A stretch of DNA of 7,517 bases from Candidatus Dadabacteria bacterium RIFCSPHIGHO2_12_FULL_53_21 (GCA_001775255.1 MFCJ01000048.1:1-7517); one strand, 5' to 3'. Counted from the first letter of the stretch, positions 1 through 6,645 are shown. Notes: a model not told the origin generated them from the sequence alone. Program-made: numbers and translations.

Positions 1-45
1 CATGACCACCCAGATTAACCTCCTCCAGGGTGGTGCACTTCCTCA

Positions 46-2733
46 TTGAACTGTGTATATCTGAGATTAATTGACTTGTTTGATATTAGTGAATATCGAA
101 CGCCGTACATAATTTGGAAGTATGTTGCTCCTACCAATTACCGTTCGAGAATGGAATGGAGAAAACATCGTGCTATACAATCTGTTGACATCGTTCCTTA
201 TATGAATGGACGAAAAATATTAGTCGAAGGTAAAACTGAGGATTACGAAGTGTATGATGAACTAGAACGTCTAAGAATTTATTGTAGCGATCAACTTGAT
301 GGTTGTCGAGATACTCTTGCACAAATGAAGGATGAGTTACATACCATCGATATTTATAAAGTTGAGTGGAGAATTGAAGCAAAAGGCTTCAATCAATCAA
401 TGATTCAGTTTGAATTCCAGCGCGAAAGGATGTTCGAAATACTAAGCGATGAAATTTATCAAGGTGATTCTCATGTTTTTTTACGTGAATTACTTCAGAA
501 TAGCATAGATGCAATACGTATGAGACGTGAAATATTAAGACGCAGCGGAATACCTCCCGGAAATTTAGGGGCTATATGGGTTACTGTAAACCATAGAGAC
601 AATGGAGATGCAGAAATTGTCTGGTTTGATAATGGAATAGGGATGAATGAACATATCGTGAGAAATTATTTGGCAATTGCTGGAAGGAGCTATTATCAAA
701 GTGATGACTTTAACCGTGAAGGTTTAGATATATATCCTATATCACGATTCGGTATAGGAATTCTTAGCTGCTTTTTAGTGGCTGATCATATTGAAATCAT
801 AACTCGCAGAGATAAACATTTCCAGCCAGCCGATGGCACACTTCAAATAATTATTCCTTCGATGCGCGGACGGTTTCTTATTAAACCACTGGACAAGGAA
901 GCTAATATTGGCACAACCGTCCGTGTGTTTGTGAAAGGAAGTAAAATCCGCAAAAAAGATAATGATAAACATAAGCACCTTGATGCTACGGAATATTTAA
1001 AGATCATAGCTGGCTTTGTTGAGTTCCCTATAATTATTACGGAAGATGATAAACGAACAATAATTCTCCATCCCAAGGAAAACATTGATAAAGTTATTGA
1101 ATTGCTTGGAGATGAATATACAAAGTATAAAGAACATAAACTAAGATTAGGCTTCCCCTGGGAGTTAGTATTCGCCGCAGAGGATCTTGAACTCGCACGT
1201 GAAGTATTAAAAGAACAGAGCTGGGACATGTCACAAGATTTAAATCTAGCCGGCCATGAGGGGGTATTTTCTTATTTTGTACCAAGTCACGAATATTATG
1301 ATTTTGAGACATCGGACATCGATGATGAAGGTTATCAAACGATCAGAATCCTGGATAAACGTAACATCAATACAAATAAGATACTCAGATATAACACGAA
1401 GTGGCATGTACTTGAAAACCATGAGATAACTAACTTTTGTAAAAGTGCAAAGATATCAGAATTTTTCAGTACTTACGTTGATGGAATTTTGATTCCATTC
1501 CACGATATACCCAGGATTGTATTTAATAACACCGAAGAAATATTACCGACGCCTATCTTGAAGGTAAACATACATAAAGCCAAATTAAATATTGGAAGAA
1601 CAGAATTAAAAGAGAATCAATATCAATGGGAAATTCCTATTTATAATGCTTATTTTAAGCAGTATAACAAAAATTATAAAACAAGCTTGCTTGCAATAGA
1701 TGTCAAGGAACGTCTATTTCGGTTTGCTCAGATAATGACCTACCATTATTTTAAGATTGAGGACATATTAAACAATTTTCCTATCCAACATTTGCCCGTT
1801 CCAATATTAAAGCCATATGGCGTGATCGATGTATGCGAATTTCAAGAAATAGATGATCCTAGCTGCATTTTTGCTCCGAAAGCAATATTAGATGAAATAG
1901 TAGTTGTCTTCCATGCAAATTGGTTTGGAAATAAAAAGTACAACGGTTTCTTGAAAAAATGGAACGGTGAGAAATGTATTATAAATTCAGATGAGAAAAG
2001 ATATACTACCATTGGACATGCTATGTGTTTATCTCAGTTTTTGAAGAAGCATCTCTATCATCCATGTGGTATACAGTTTCTAAAACCTCCTAAAAAAGAT
2101 GATGCACTTCTACCACAAAAAATTTATGAACGCAACAAAGCCTCTAAAAAAAGTTCGTCTCTAAATGAGATATTATTAAAGATTCACAAGAATCCATTAG
2201 ATCTAAATTCAACCGATTTAGTTTCTATCAATCGTATAATTAATAGATTCAATAAACGACCACCCGTGATTACAATATTTGAAAGACCTTTTGATAAGCA
2301 CTTTGCTTATGGATTCGAGTATTTAAATCTAAGACATCCAATTGTTCAACACATGCTCGAGTGTATAGCTCAGGTATTGTTAGAAAATGTATTGCTTTTA
2401 AGCCATTCTCAAAAATCAGTCATTCTGAAACTAATAGGTAGAATATTAAGTAAAAATAGCCCCTATGAATCAATAACTTCATTACGCGAAATCGAAGAAT
2501 CTATCATAGATTTGTTTGTCGAGCTAAAGGACTATCAAGGGGTACACCAGTTTAATAAAGATCAAATCCACTTGTCACCGACAGAATTTATTGATGGAAC
2601 GATTATGCAAGACAGTGACGGTGAATGGATAATATATAAATTGACTTTTGAAGAATATTTTACAAATCTATCCGAAAAACGAAAAATTAATTCTAGGGGA
2701 ATTGAAAAATTTGGGGGGCGTTTGTTTAATTGA
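46..2733 (+). CDS. Hsp90/GHKL-type ATPase with remnant HD domain (conflict-system type), 5'-incomplete
   Basis: The 895-residue frame starts at a TTG with no convincing ribosome binding site, so the start is nominal. Seen in the sequence: residues 5-13 (YLRLIDLFD) and the following ISEYRTP resemble the last helix of HD domains of the HD-CE type, where the Asp (here D10) is the final metal ligand. Residues about 125-300 form an Hsp90-like ATP-binding domain: FLRELLQNSIDA (145-156; catalytic-type E148, N152, D155), DNGIGM (195-200), SRFGIGILSCFLVAD (233-247) and GTTV (289-292). Residues 300-895 match nothing I recognise and show no membrane segment. From family knowledge, HD plus Hsp90-like ATPase proteins are predicted bacterial immunity or conflict components; the substrate is unknown. 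The gene is markedly AT-rich compared with its GC-rich neighbours, suggesting horizontal transfer. The upstream HD part is missing, either lying beyond the window or separated by a frameshift. The ATPase call is firm; the defence role is inferred. Confidence 0.8.
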   Translation: MNCVYLRLIDLFDISEYRTPYIIWKYVAPTNYRSRMEWRKHRAIQSVDIVPYMNGRKILVEGKTEDYEVYDELERLRIYCSDQLDGCRDTLAQMKDELHTIDIYKVEWRIEAKGFNQSMIQFEFQRERMFEILSDEIYQGDSHVFLRELLQNSIDAIRMRREILRRSGIPPGNLGAIWVTVNHRDNGDAEIVWFDNGIGMNEHIVRNYLAIAGRSYYQSDDFNREGLDIYPISRFGIGILSCFLVADHIEIITRRDKHFQPADGTLQIIIPSMRGRFLIKPLDKEANIGTTVRVFVKGSKIRKKDNDKHKHLDATEYLKIIAGFVEFPIIITEDDKRTIILHPKENIDKVIELLGDEYTKYKEHKLRLGFPWELVFAAEDLELAREVLKEQSWDMSQDLNLAGHEGVFSYFVPSHEYYDFETSDIDDEGYQTIRILDKRNINTNKILRYNTKWHVLENHEITNFCKSAKISEFFSTYVDGILIPFHDIPRIVFNNTEEILPTPILKVNIHKAKLNIGRTELKENQYQWEIPIYNAYFKQYNKNYKTSLLAIDVKERLFRFAQIMTYHYFKIEDILNNFPIQHLPVPILKPYGVIDVCEFQEIDDPSCIFAPKAILDEIVVVFHANWFGNKKYNGFLKKWNGEKCIINSDEKRYTTIGHAMCLSQFLKKHLYHPCGIQFLKPPKKDDALLPQKIYERNKASKKSSSLNEILLKIHKNPLDLNSTDLVSINRIINRFNKRPPVITIFERPFDKHFAYGFEYLNLRHPIVQHMLECIAQVLLENVLLLSHSQKSVILKLIGRILSKNSPYESITSLREIEESIIDLFVELKDYQGVHQFNKDQIHLSPTEFIDGTIMQDSDGEWIIYKLTFEEYFTNLSEKRKINSRGIEKFGGRLFN

Positions 2734-2798
2734 TAATAAACATTACATCTAACAAAACTCTCTCCACTATAGAAATGTCAATGTATCAATTACCCATC

Positions 2799-2823
2799 GG
2801 CATATTGCCTGAGGGTATATGCC
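2799..2823 (+). other. Short perfect inverted repeat after the ATPase gene
   Basis: GGCATAT at 2799-2805 pairs perfectly with ATATGCC at 2817-2823 across an 11-base loop, 66 bases after the ATPase stop codon. No T-run follows, so it is a poor intrinsic terminator. It could be a weak 3' hairpin for the ATPase transcript or a protein-binding dyad. It lies in the 234-bp gene-free stretch between the ATPase gene and pyrD. Confidence 0.25.
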
Positions 2824-2865
2824 TGCGGGATACTGCGTAGGGATTCCCCCGCCCTAATGTTAATA

Positions 2866-2909
2866 TTGGTGTACTCTTGGATTACCTTCGGTGTAATTTT
2901 GGTGTACCA
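2866..2909 (+). repeat. Four tandem 11-bp direct repeats, consensus TTGGTGTAC plus 2 bases
   Basis: Units start at 2866 (TTGGTGTAC), 2877 (TTGGATTAC), 2888 (TCGGTGTAA) and 2899 (TTGGTGTAC), each exactly 11 bases apart; the two outer units are identical over nine bases. The flanking 11-mers on either side do not continue the pattern. An 11-bp period puts the motifs on the same face of the helix, as expected for an array of protein-binding sites. Repeats of TTGGTGTAC type are, from memory, seen near attachment sites of integrase-driven islands. The block lies at the junction between the AT-rich ATPase gene and the GC-rich pyrD, so an island boundary is a reasonable but unproven reading. A binding array for a regulator is the main alternative. 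Confidence 0.6.
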
Positions 2910-2967
2910 GGTTGGAAAATTGTGCTAGGTGGACTATATATTCCGCAGACACGGGTTCCGTTCAGGC

Positions 2968-4071
2968 TCACTTCCCCGCATCGACGCCGACTAATTCACT
3001 GAGCGACCCGACCCCTTCCCTCTCCATGAACTCCACGATCCCCCGGTTGATCTTCCCCGCCACCGCCGTGCCCTCGCCCCTGATAGCGGTAACTAATTGA
3101 ACGGCCCTCGCCCCCGCCCTTATCTTTTCGAGCGCGGTGCCAGCGTCCTTAATCCCGCCGACTCCGATTATCTCTAGCTTATCCCCCGCCTGCCTGTATA
3201 TGTGTGCGACCTTTTCAGTAGTCATCTTTCTGTAGTCCTCGTCGTCCCCGCTGAGCCCTCCCGGCTGGCCTCTCCATTTCTCCCCGTATTTCGCCTTCAT
3301 CTCCGGTACGTCGGCGGTATTGGCGGCGATAATCCCTGTTATCGAGTGCTCGACCGCGACTTCCAATATGTCGTCCACCTCTTTAAAGCCGAGCTCGGGC
3401 GCGATCTTGACGAATAGCGGCTTCCTCCCGCCCTCTCCTTCCATCGCGTCATTCACGGCCCGTATGATATTCCTCTTCCTCCCCTTCTCGTGGAGCATCC
3501 TCAGGCCGGGGGTATTCGGAGAGCTTACGTTTATAGCGAAGTAATCGGCATAGCCGTAGAGCCTTTTAGCGACAACGGCGTGAGCCTCGGGGGAATCGTC
3601 GTGAGGGACGTCCCTGTTCATGCCTATGCTTATGCCGACTCTAACGGGCGCGTTTTCGTACCTGCTGAGGTTCTTTGCAACCACGTCCATGCCCGGGCTG
3701 TTGAACCCGAGCCAGTTTATCGCGACCCCGGGCGAGACCATGAACTGCCTGGGCTTCGGGTTGCCAGGCTGCCTGTATTCGAGCACGGAGCCCACCTCGA
3801 CGCCCGCAAACCCGAGCTGCCACAAACCCATAAGCGCCCGGCCCGGTTTATCCCAGCCCGCGCCTACGATAAGCGGGTTCTCGAATTCGACGCCTCCGAG
3901 AACCGTGCGGAGCCTCTTGTCGGCAAACCTCTTGTGACCGTCAGCGAAAAGCTCGACAAGCTTGAGCGTAAGCGGGGTCAATTCCGCGAGATGTAGGGAT
4001 TCCCTTGCTATGTTGTGGAAGGTTTCAGAATCGAGCCTGTCGAGTAGAGGCCTTATTATCTCTTTATACAT
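2968..4071 (-). CDS. pyrD: Dihydroorotate dehydrogenase (quinone), class 2
   Basis: Oxidises dihydroorotate to orotate in pyrimidine synthesis, passing electrons through FMN to membrane quinone. The N-terminus (YKEIIRPLLDRLDSETFHNIA) is the amphipathic membrane and quinone-contact helix pair typical of class 2, which classes 1A and 1B lack. FMN-barrel motifs follow in order: GAGWDK (70-75), INWLGFNSPG (118-127), NVSSPNTPGL (181-190) with Ser184 as the catalytic base that marks class 2, VKIAP (221-225) with Lys222, ANTAD (250-254), GGLSG (271-275), and the phosphate-binding IIGVGGI (301-307). At 367 residues it is slightly longer than E. coli PyrD. It uses ATG, with a weak AGG a few bases upstream, and overlaps the 3' end of ychF by 8 bp, so translation is probably coupled. 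GAGWDK differs from the more usual AGLDK form but the fold is intact. No clear terminator is seen after its stop. Confidence 0.95.
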   Translation of the reverse strand: MYKEIIRPLLDRLDSETFHNIARESLHLAELTPLTLKLVELFADGHKRFADKRLRTVLGGVEFENPLIVGAGWDKPGRALMGLWQLGFAGVEVGSVLEYRQPGNPKPRQFMVSPGVAINWLGFNSPGMDVVAKNLSRYENAPVRVGISIGMNRDVPHDDSPEAHAVVAKRLYGYADYFAINVSSPNTPGLRMLHEKGRKRNIIRAVNDAMEGEGGRKPLFVKIAPELGFKEVDDILEVAVEHSITGIIAANTADVPEMKAKYGEKWRGQPGGLSGDDEDYRKMTTEKVAHIYRQAGDKLEIIGVGGIKDAGTALEKIRAGARAVQLVTAIRGEGTAVAGKINRGIVEFMEREGVGSLSELVGVDAGK

Positions 4072-5164
4072 TGAACCTGAAGAGGAGTATGTCCCCGTCT
4101 TTTACCACGTATTCCTTTCCCTCGGACCTCATTTTCCCTGCCTCTTTAAGGGCGGCTTCCGAGCCTGCCGCTATGAAATCATCATACCCGGCGGTCTCGG
4201 CCCTAATGAACCCCCTCTCGAAGTCGGAGTGTATGACCCCCGCCGCCTGGGGCGCCTTGGCCCCGGACTTGACGGTCCAGGCCCTCACTTCCTTGGGCCC
4301 CTGTGTGAAATATGTGATCAATCCAAGTTTATCATATGCGACCCTGGCGAGCCTGTCGAGTCCCGAGCTTTCGAGACCCATCTCATTAAGGAAAGCCTTC
4401 TTCTCGTCATAAGGAAGTTCGGCTATTTCGGCCTCGATCTTGGCGGAGAGCACTATCACCTCCGACCCTTCTTTCCCGGCGTACTCCCTCACTTTCCGCA
4501 CCTCTTCGTTCCCGGAGGCGTCGGGGATGTCCCCTTCGCCGACGTTGCACACATAGAGGACGGGTATGCGCGTAAGGAGATACATCTCCCTCACGACCTT
4601 GGCGGATTCCTCGTCGAGAGGGAAATTCCTGACCTTGTTCCCGCTCTCTATAAACTCCCTGAGACGGGTCACTATTTCGAGAGCATCTTTAGTCTTCTTA
4701 TCCCCGCTCTTTGACTGCGACTGGAGCCTCTCCTCCCGCTTCTCGATCGTCTCCAGGTCTTTCAGTATGAGCTCGTCTTCTATTATCTGTATGTCCCTCA
4801 TCGCGTCGGTCGAGCCCTCGACGTGCATGACGTTATCGTCTTCGAAGCAGCGCACGGTATGTAGTATGAGATCGACCTCCCTGATGCTCGCGAGGAACGC
4901 GTTGCCCTTGCCCTTCCCTTCCGAAGCCCCTTTAACGAGGCCGGCGATGTCGACTACTTCGAGGTAGCTCGGGGTTATCTTTTGGGGTTTCACGAGGTTT
5001 GCTAACTTGTAGAGCCTCTCGTCCGATACCGGAATTATCCCTACGTTGTCCTCTATCGTCGTAAACGGAAAGTTCCCCATCTCCGCACCGGCGTTCGTGA
5101 GCGCATTAAAAAGTGTGGACTTCCCGACATTGGGAAGCCCTATGATTCCGCATTTTAGACCCAT
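4064..5164 (-). CDS. ychF: YchF, Obg-related P-loop ATPase
   Basis: A near-universal cytoplasmic ATPase (OLA1 in eukaryotes) that associates with ribosomes and has been linked to translation and oxidative-stress responses. The 366-residue protein has the usual length and start (MGLKCGIIGLPNVGKST). P-loop GLPNVGKST is at 9-17 and switch/G3 DIAGLVKGAS at 72-81, with a hydrophobic residue where catalytic Gln normally sits. G4 is NVGE (207-210) instead of NKxD, the change that gives YchF its ATP preference. A G5-like SAKIEAE lies near 230-236. A charged helical insert spans about 125-180, and the C-terminal TGS domain (about 282-364) includes YFTQGPKEVRAW and ends in DGDILLFRFNV. It is the first gene of a two-gene minus-strand unit with pyrD. 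The start has only a distant AAGG about 14 bases upstream, so its ribosome binding site is poor. Composition matches pyrD. Confidence 0.97.
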   Translation of the reverse strand: MGLKCGIIGLPNVGKSTLFNALTNAGAEMGNFPFTTIEDNVGIIPVSDERLYKLANLVKPQKITPSYLEVVDIAGLVKGASEGKGKGNAFLASIREVDLILHTVRCFEDDNVMHVEGSTDAMRDIQIIEDELILKDLETIEKREERLQSQSKSGDKKTKDALEIVTRLREFIESGNKVRNFPLDEESAKVVREMYLLTRIPVLYVCNVGEGDIPDASGNEEVRKVREYAGKEGSEVIVLSAKIEAEIAELPYDEKKAFLNEMGLESSGLDRLARVAYDKLGLITYFTQGPKEVRAWTVKSGAKAPQAAGVIHSDFERGFIRAETAGYDDFIAAGSEAALKEAGKMRSEGKEYVVKDGDILLFRFNV

Positions 5165-5225
5165 AAAGTTAATTTATACCTTTTTATGAAATTTTGTACC
5201 GGCAAGGATGAAACCGCTGATAAAC

Positions 5226-5262
5226 TACCCCAACTGAAGGCACAGTCAAGGAGAATGGGGTA
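5226..5262 (-). terminator. Possible 3' hairpin of the HExxH lipoprotein gene
   Basis: Perfect 7-bp arms TACCCCA (5226-5232) and TGGGGTA (5256-5262) lie between the lipoprotein stop (5309) and ychF. On the minus strand an inner ACTG/CAGT pair stacks next to the second arm, leaving a bulge of about nine bases on one side. Only a weak GTTTATC follows, so termination is uncertain. Confidence 0.2.
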
Positions 5263-5308
5263 TGGCAGGGCCGATTCAATGGTTCTTGAACTGCCGATAT
5301 ATACCCGG

Positions 5309-5776
5309 TTACTGCCCTGTCTCGGGGCATGGGCTTTCTTCAATATCGAACCATATGCTCTTGTGGCCGCCGTCGCTGCTGCCTGTTTCGAAAAAGAGGA
5401 TGTAGTGTATTTCCTCGTGCCTGAGCGCCCTGTTAAACGTCGTGACGTCCAACCCTTCCAGGATCGCGATCTCGTTTTCCGTCTGGCATGCGATGAGGTT
5501 ATCGGGGGGTATATTCCCGCACGTCAGGTCTCTCCTTATCGTGATCTCGGGAACGATTGAAACATCCGTAGCGTTCAAGTCCTCTATATCAGGCCTCGAT
5601 TTACTCTCGGTCTCCATGCAGTCCGCCTGATCGTTCCATATCGCGATCTCTTCGTCGGTGAGCGATCTCCTCTCCACGACCTCTCCCTGTATCGGATTCG
5701 AGCCGGAATCGCCTACTTCGATGCAGCCTGCAAGGATCAGGGTAAAGTAAAGCACTGCCAAAGGAATGTATTTCAT
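5309..5776 (-). CDS. Small lipoprotein with HExxH metallopeptidase-like motif
   Basis: The 155-residue product is unrecognised as a named protein. Residues 1-18 form a lipoprotein signal peptide ending in the lipobox LAGC, with Cys18 as the predicted lipidation site, so it should be anchored to a membrane facing the periplasm. The C-terminal third has RALRHEEIHYILFFETG, giving HEEIH at 120-124 (two zinc-ligand His and a catalytic Glu), followed by His138 in SDGGHKSIWF as a possible third ligand. Four further Cys (53, 86, 97, 150) could make two disulfides. The ATG is chosen because a strong AGAGGT site sits 8 bases before it; an upstream TTG (5794) would put the ribosome binding site inside the coding region. 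It has its own promoter and is divergent from the secreted-protein gene at 6025. The exported lipoprotein call is firm; peptidase activity is inferred from one motif. Confidence 0.8.
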   Translation of the reverse strand: MKYIPLAVLYFTLILAGCIEVGDSGSNPIQGEVVERRSLTDEEIAIWNDQADCMETESKSRPDIEDLNATDVSIVPEITIRRDLTCGNIPPDNLIACQTENEIAILEGLDVTTFNRALRHEEIHYILFFETGSSDGGHKSIWFDIEESPCPETGQ

Positions 5777-5783
5777 ATTCCCC

Positions 5784-5789
5784 ACCTCT
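5784..5789 (-). promoter_or_regulatory. Ribosome binding site deciding the lipoprotein start
   Basis: On the minus strand AGAGGT precedes the ATG at 5776 with 7 bases in between. It lies inside the longer in-frame reading that would begin at the TTG at 5794, which argues for the ATG start and a clean lipoprotein signal peptide. Confidence 0.7.
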
Positions 5790-5796
5790 TCCAATC

Positions 5797-5825
5797 AATA
5801 TATCCCAAACGCCGGTGATTGCCAA
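5797..5825 (-). promoter_or_regulatory. Sigma70-like promoter for the HExxH lipoprotein
   Basis: Reading the minus strand, a -35 box TTGGCA (5825-5820) and a -10 box TATATT (5802-5797) are separated by exactly 17 bases. Each box is five of six to consensus. Transcription would start near 5790, giving a very short leader that just includes the ribosome binding site. Confidence 0.55.
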
Positions 5826-5868
5826 TCTGATCATAATTGCGGACACCTTCGAATATTGGGAGAAACCA

Positions 5869-5897
5869 TTGACTGGGCGGTGCAGCTTAAGCATAAT
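5869..5897 (+). promoter_or_regulatory. Sigma70-like promoter for the secreted protein at 6025
   Basis: A -35 box TTGACT (5869-5874) and -10 box CATAAT (5892-5897) are separated by 17 bases; each is five of six to consensus. A start near 5904 would give an untranslated leader of about 120 bases that contains the inverted repeat at 5957-5982. It is arranged back-to-back with the minus-strand promoter at 5797-5825, with only 43 bases between the two -35 boxes. Confidence 0.5.
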
Positions 5898-5956
5898 CTC
5901 CGAAAGAAGGGCGAGGCCCGCCGGATTCCCGGAACGCAGGGGCGGCCGGATAAGAG

Positions 5957-5982
5957 TCGAGCGATAATTAACAATCGTTCGA
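5957..5982 (+). promoter_or_regulatory. Inverted repeat in the leader of the secreted-protein gene
   Basis: TCGAGCGAT (5957-5965) faces ATCGTTCGA (5974-5982) across an AT-rich 8-base spacer. Eight of nine positions are complementary and the ninth can form a G-U pair in RNA. It begins about 53 bases after the predicted transcription start and ends 42 bases before the ATG. It may act as an RNA hairpin in the leader or as an operator for a dimeric regulator; the preserved G-U pair slightly favours RNA. Confidence 0.4.
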
Positions 5983-6024
5983 AATTAAGGCCGGACCCGA
6001 AACTTAAGCAAAAGGAGATGTAAA

Positions 6025-6558
6025 ATGAGCAGGAGATTTGCAAAACACTTAAATGCATTTTCATTCATATTCTTTCTGACCGTGATTCTCGGAACCGGGG
6101 GATTGACAATATTCACGGCAAGCGCTTATGCCGCTGGCGGAACGGCGAAAGGGACAATCAAGATTAAAGACAAAACAGTAGATTTGAAGCATGCATACCT
6201 CGTAAAGGGGCCGGACGCGTTCGATTCGAGTAAGACTGTCAGCACCGTAATCATTACACCTAACGATATCAGCAAGGAAATTACGGAGTGCAAGAGCGCC
6301 TCGTGCGCGAGCGGTATCACCGAGGGCATGACAGTCGGGAAAGAGGATTTCGGGAGCACCACGAGGGTCGTTTACTGGGTCGTAACTAATGACGGTATGA
6401 TGCAGTATTCGGGAAACGACGACGTTTCCGCGCTCGTGCTGACGACGGACACGGCCGACCGTATGGCGGGCAAGCTCACTATAGACGATTCCGCCGCGGA
6501 CGGGCCCAAGATCGACGTCGAATTCGACGCACCGCTCGCGAAGGAGTTTAAGGAATAA
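6025..6558 (+). CDS. Secreted protein of unknown function
   Basis: The 177-residue product has a long N-region (MSRRFAKHLN) and a hydrophobic core of about 11-30. A signal peptidase I site follows at A34-Y35-A36, so the mature protein starts near AGGTAKG. The mature part begins with a beta-rich stretch (GTIKIKDKTVDLKHAYLVKGPD, split around residue 51) and continues with alternating strands to a final FDAPLAKEFKE. This resembles small beta-sandwich exported proteins with a 'KhAYlv' motif found in many bacteria, but I cannot name the family. Two Cys (89 and 94) are close enough to form a small disulfide loop. The ATG is supported by AAGGAG at 6012-6017 with a 7-base spacer. It has a predicted promoter at 5869-5897 and a structured leader. 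No partner is evident apart from neighbouring exported proteins. It is real by composition, signal peptide and ribosome site; its function is unknown. Confidence 0.85.
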   Translation: MSRRFAKHLNAFSFIFFLTVILGTGGLTIFTASAYAAGGTAKGTIKIKDKTVDLKHAYLVKGPDAFDSSKTVSTVIITPNDISKEITECKSASCASGITEGMTVGKEDFGSTTRVVYWVVTNDGMMQYSGNDDVSALVLTTDTADRMAGKLTIDDSAADGPKIDVEFDAPLAKEFKE

Positions 6559-6559
6559 G

Positions 6560-6593
6560 GCTGTTCCCGCTACAGGGATCGGCTGCCGACAGC
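6560..6593 (+). other. Possible three-way RNA junction after the secreted-protein gene
   Basis: Directly after the stop codon, GCTG (6560-6563) can pair with CAGC (6590-6593). Between them are two adjacent hairpins: TCCC/GGGA (6565-6568 with 6575-6578, six-base loop) and TCGG/CCGA (6579-6582 with 6586-6589, three-base loop). All arms are four pairs, so stability is marginal. The sequence after it is AATAATT, not a T-run, so it is not a standard terminator; it may cap the 3' end or be chance. Confidence 0.25.
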
Positions 6594-6628
6594 AATAATT
6601 GCCGTGAGGCCGGAGAAATTTCTTAAGA

Positions 6629-6645
6629 CGGCGTATAATATGCCG
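6629..6645 (+). promoter_or_regulatory. Consensus -10 box inside a small dyad, weak promoter candidate
   Basis: TATAAT at 6634-6639 is a perfect -10 hexamer but no acceptable -35 lies 16-18 bases upstream (the region reads CCGGAGA). The hexamer sits within CGGCGTA and TATGCCG arms (seven pairs including one G-U) around a TAA loop. If used, it would drive the frameshifted gene at 6794 with a leader of about 150 bases. The rest of 6559-6793 shows no gene. Confidence 0.2.

Noticed and set aside
1..18. HDHPD followed by a stop at the very start, suggestive of an HD motif
   Set aside because: Five residues before a stop codon, in the wrong place relative to the last HD helix; most likely chance.
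2825..2852. GCGGG/CCCGC hairpin before the repeat array
   Set aside because: Only five pairs across an 18-base loop and no T-run; not distinguishable from chance.
2911..2967. tRNA fragment as an attachment core beside the 11-bp repeats
   Set aside because: ACGGGTTCCGT slightly resembles a T-arm but lacks the GTTCGA loop and any acceptor stem partner.
3962..4714. Long open frame on the + strand opposite pyrD and ychF
   Set aside because: Antisense to two well-conserved genes; translation is rich in Pro, Gly and Leu runs typical of shadow frames in GC-rich DNA, with no ribosome site or motif.
5165..5210. Promoter for ychF from TTGCCG and TATAAA on the - strand
   Set aside because: The spacing is about 21 bases, too long for a standard sigma70 promoter; the AT-rich stretch probably holds a promoter but I cannot define it.
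5766..6023. 85-codon + frame across the divergent promoter region
   Set aside because: Runs opposite the start of the lipoprotein gene and through both promoters; composition is not protein-like.
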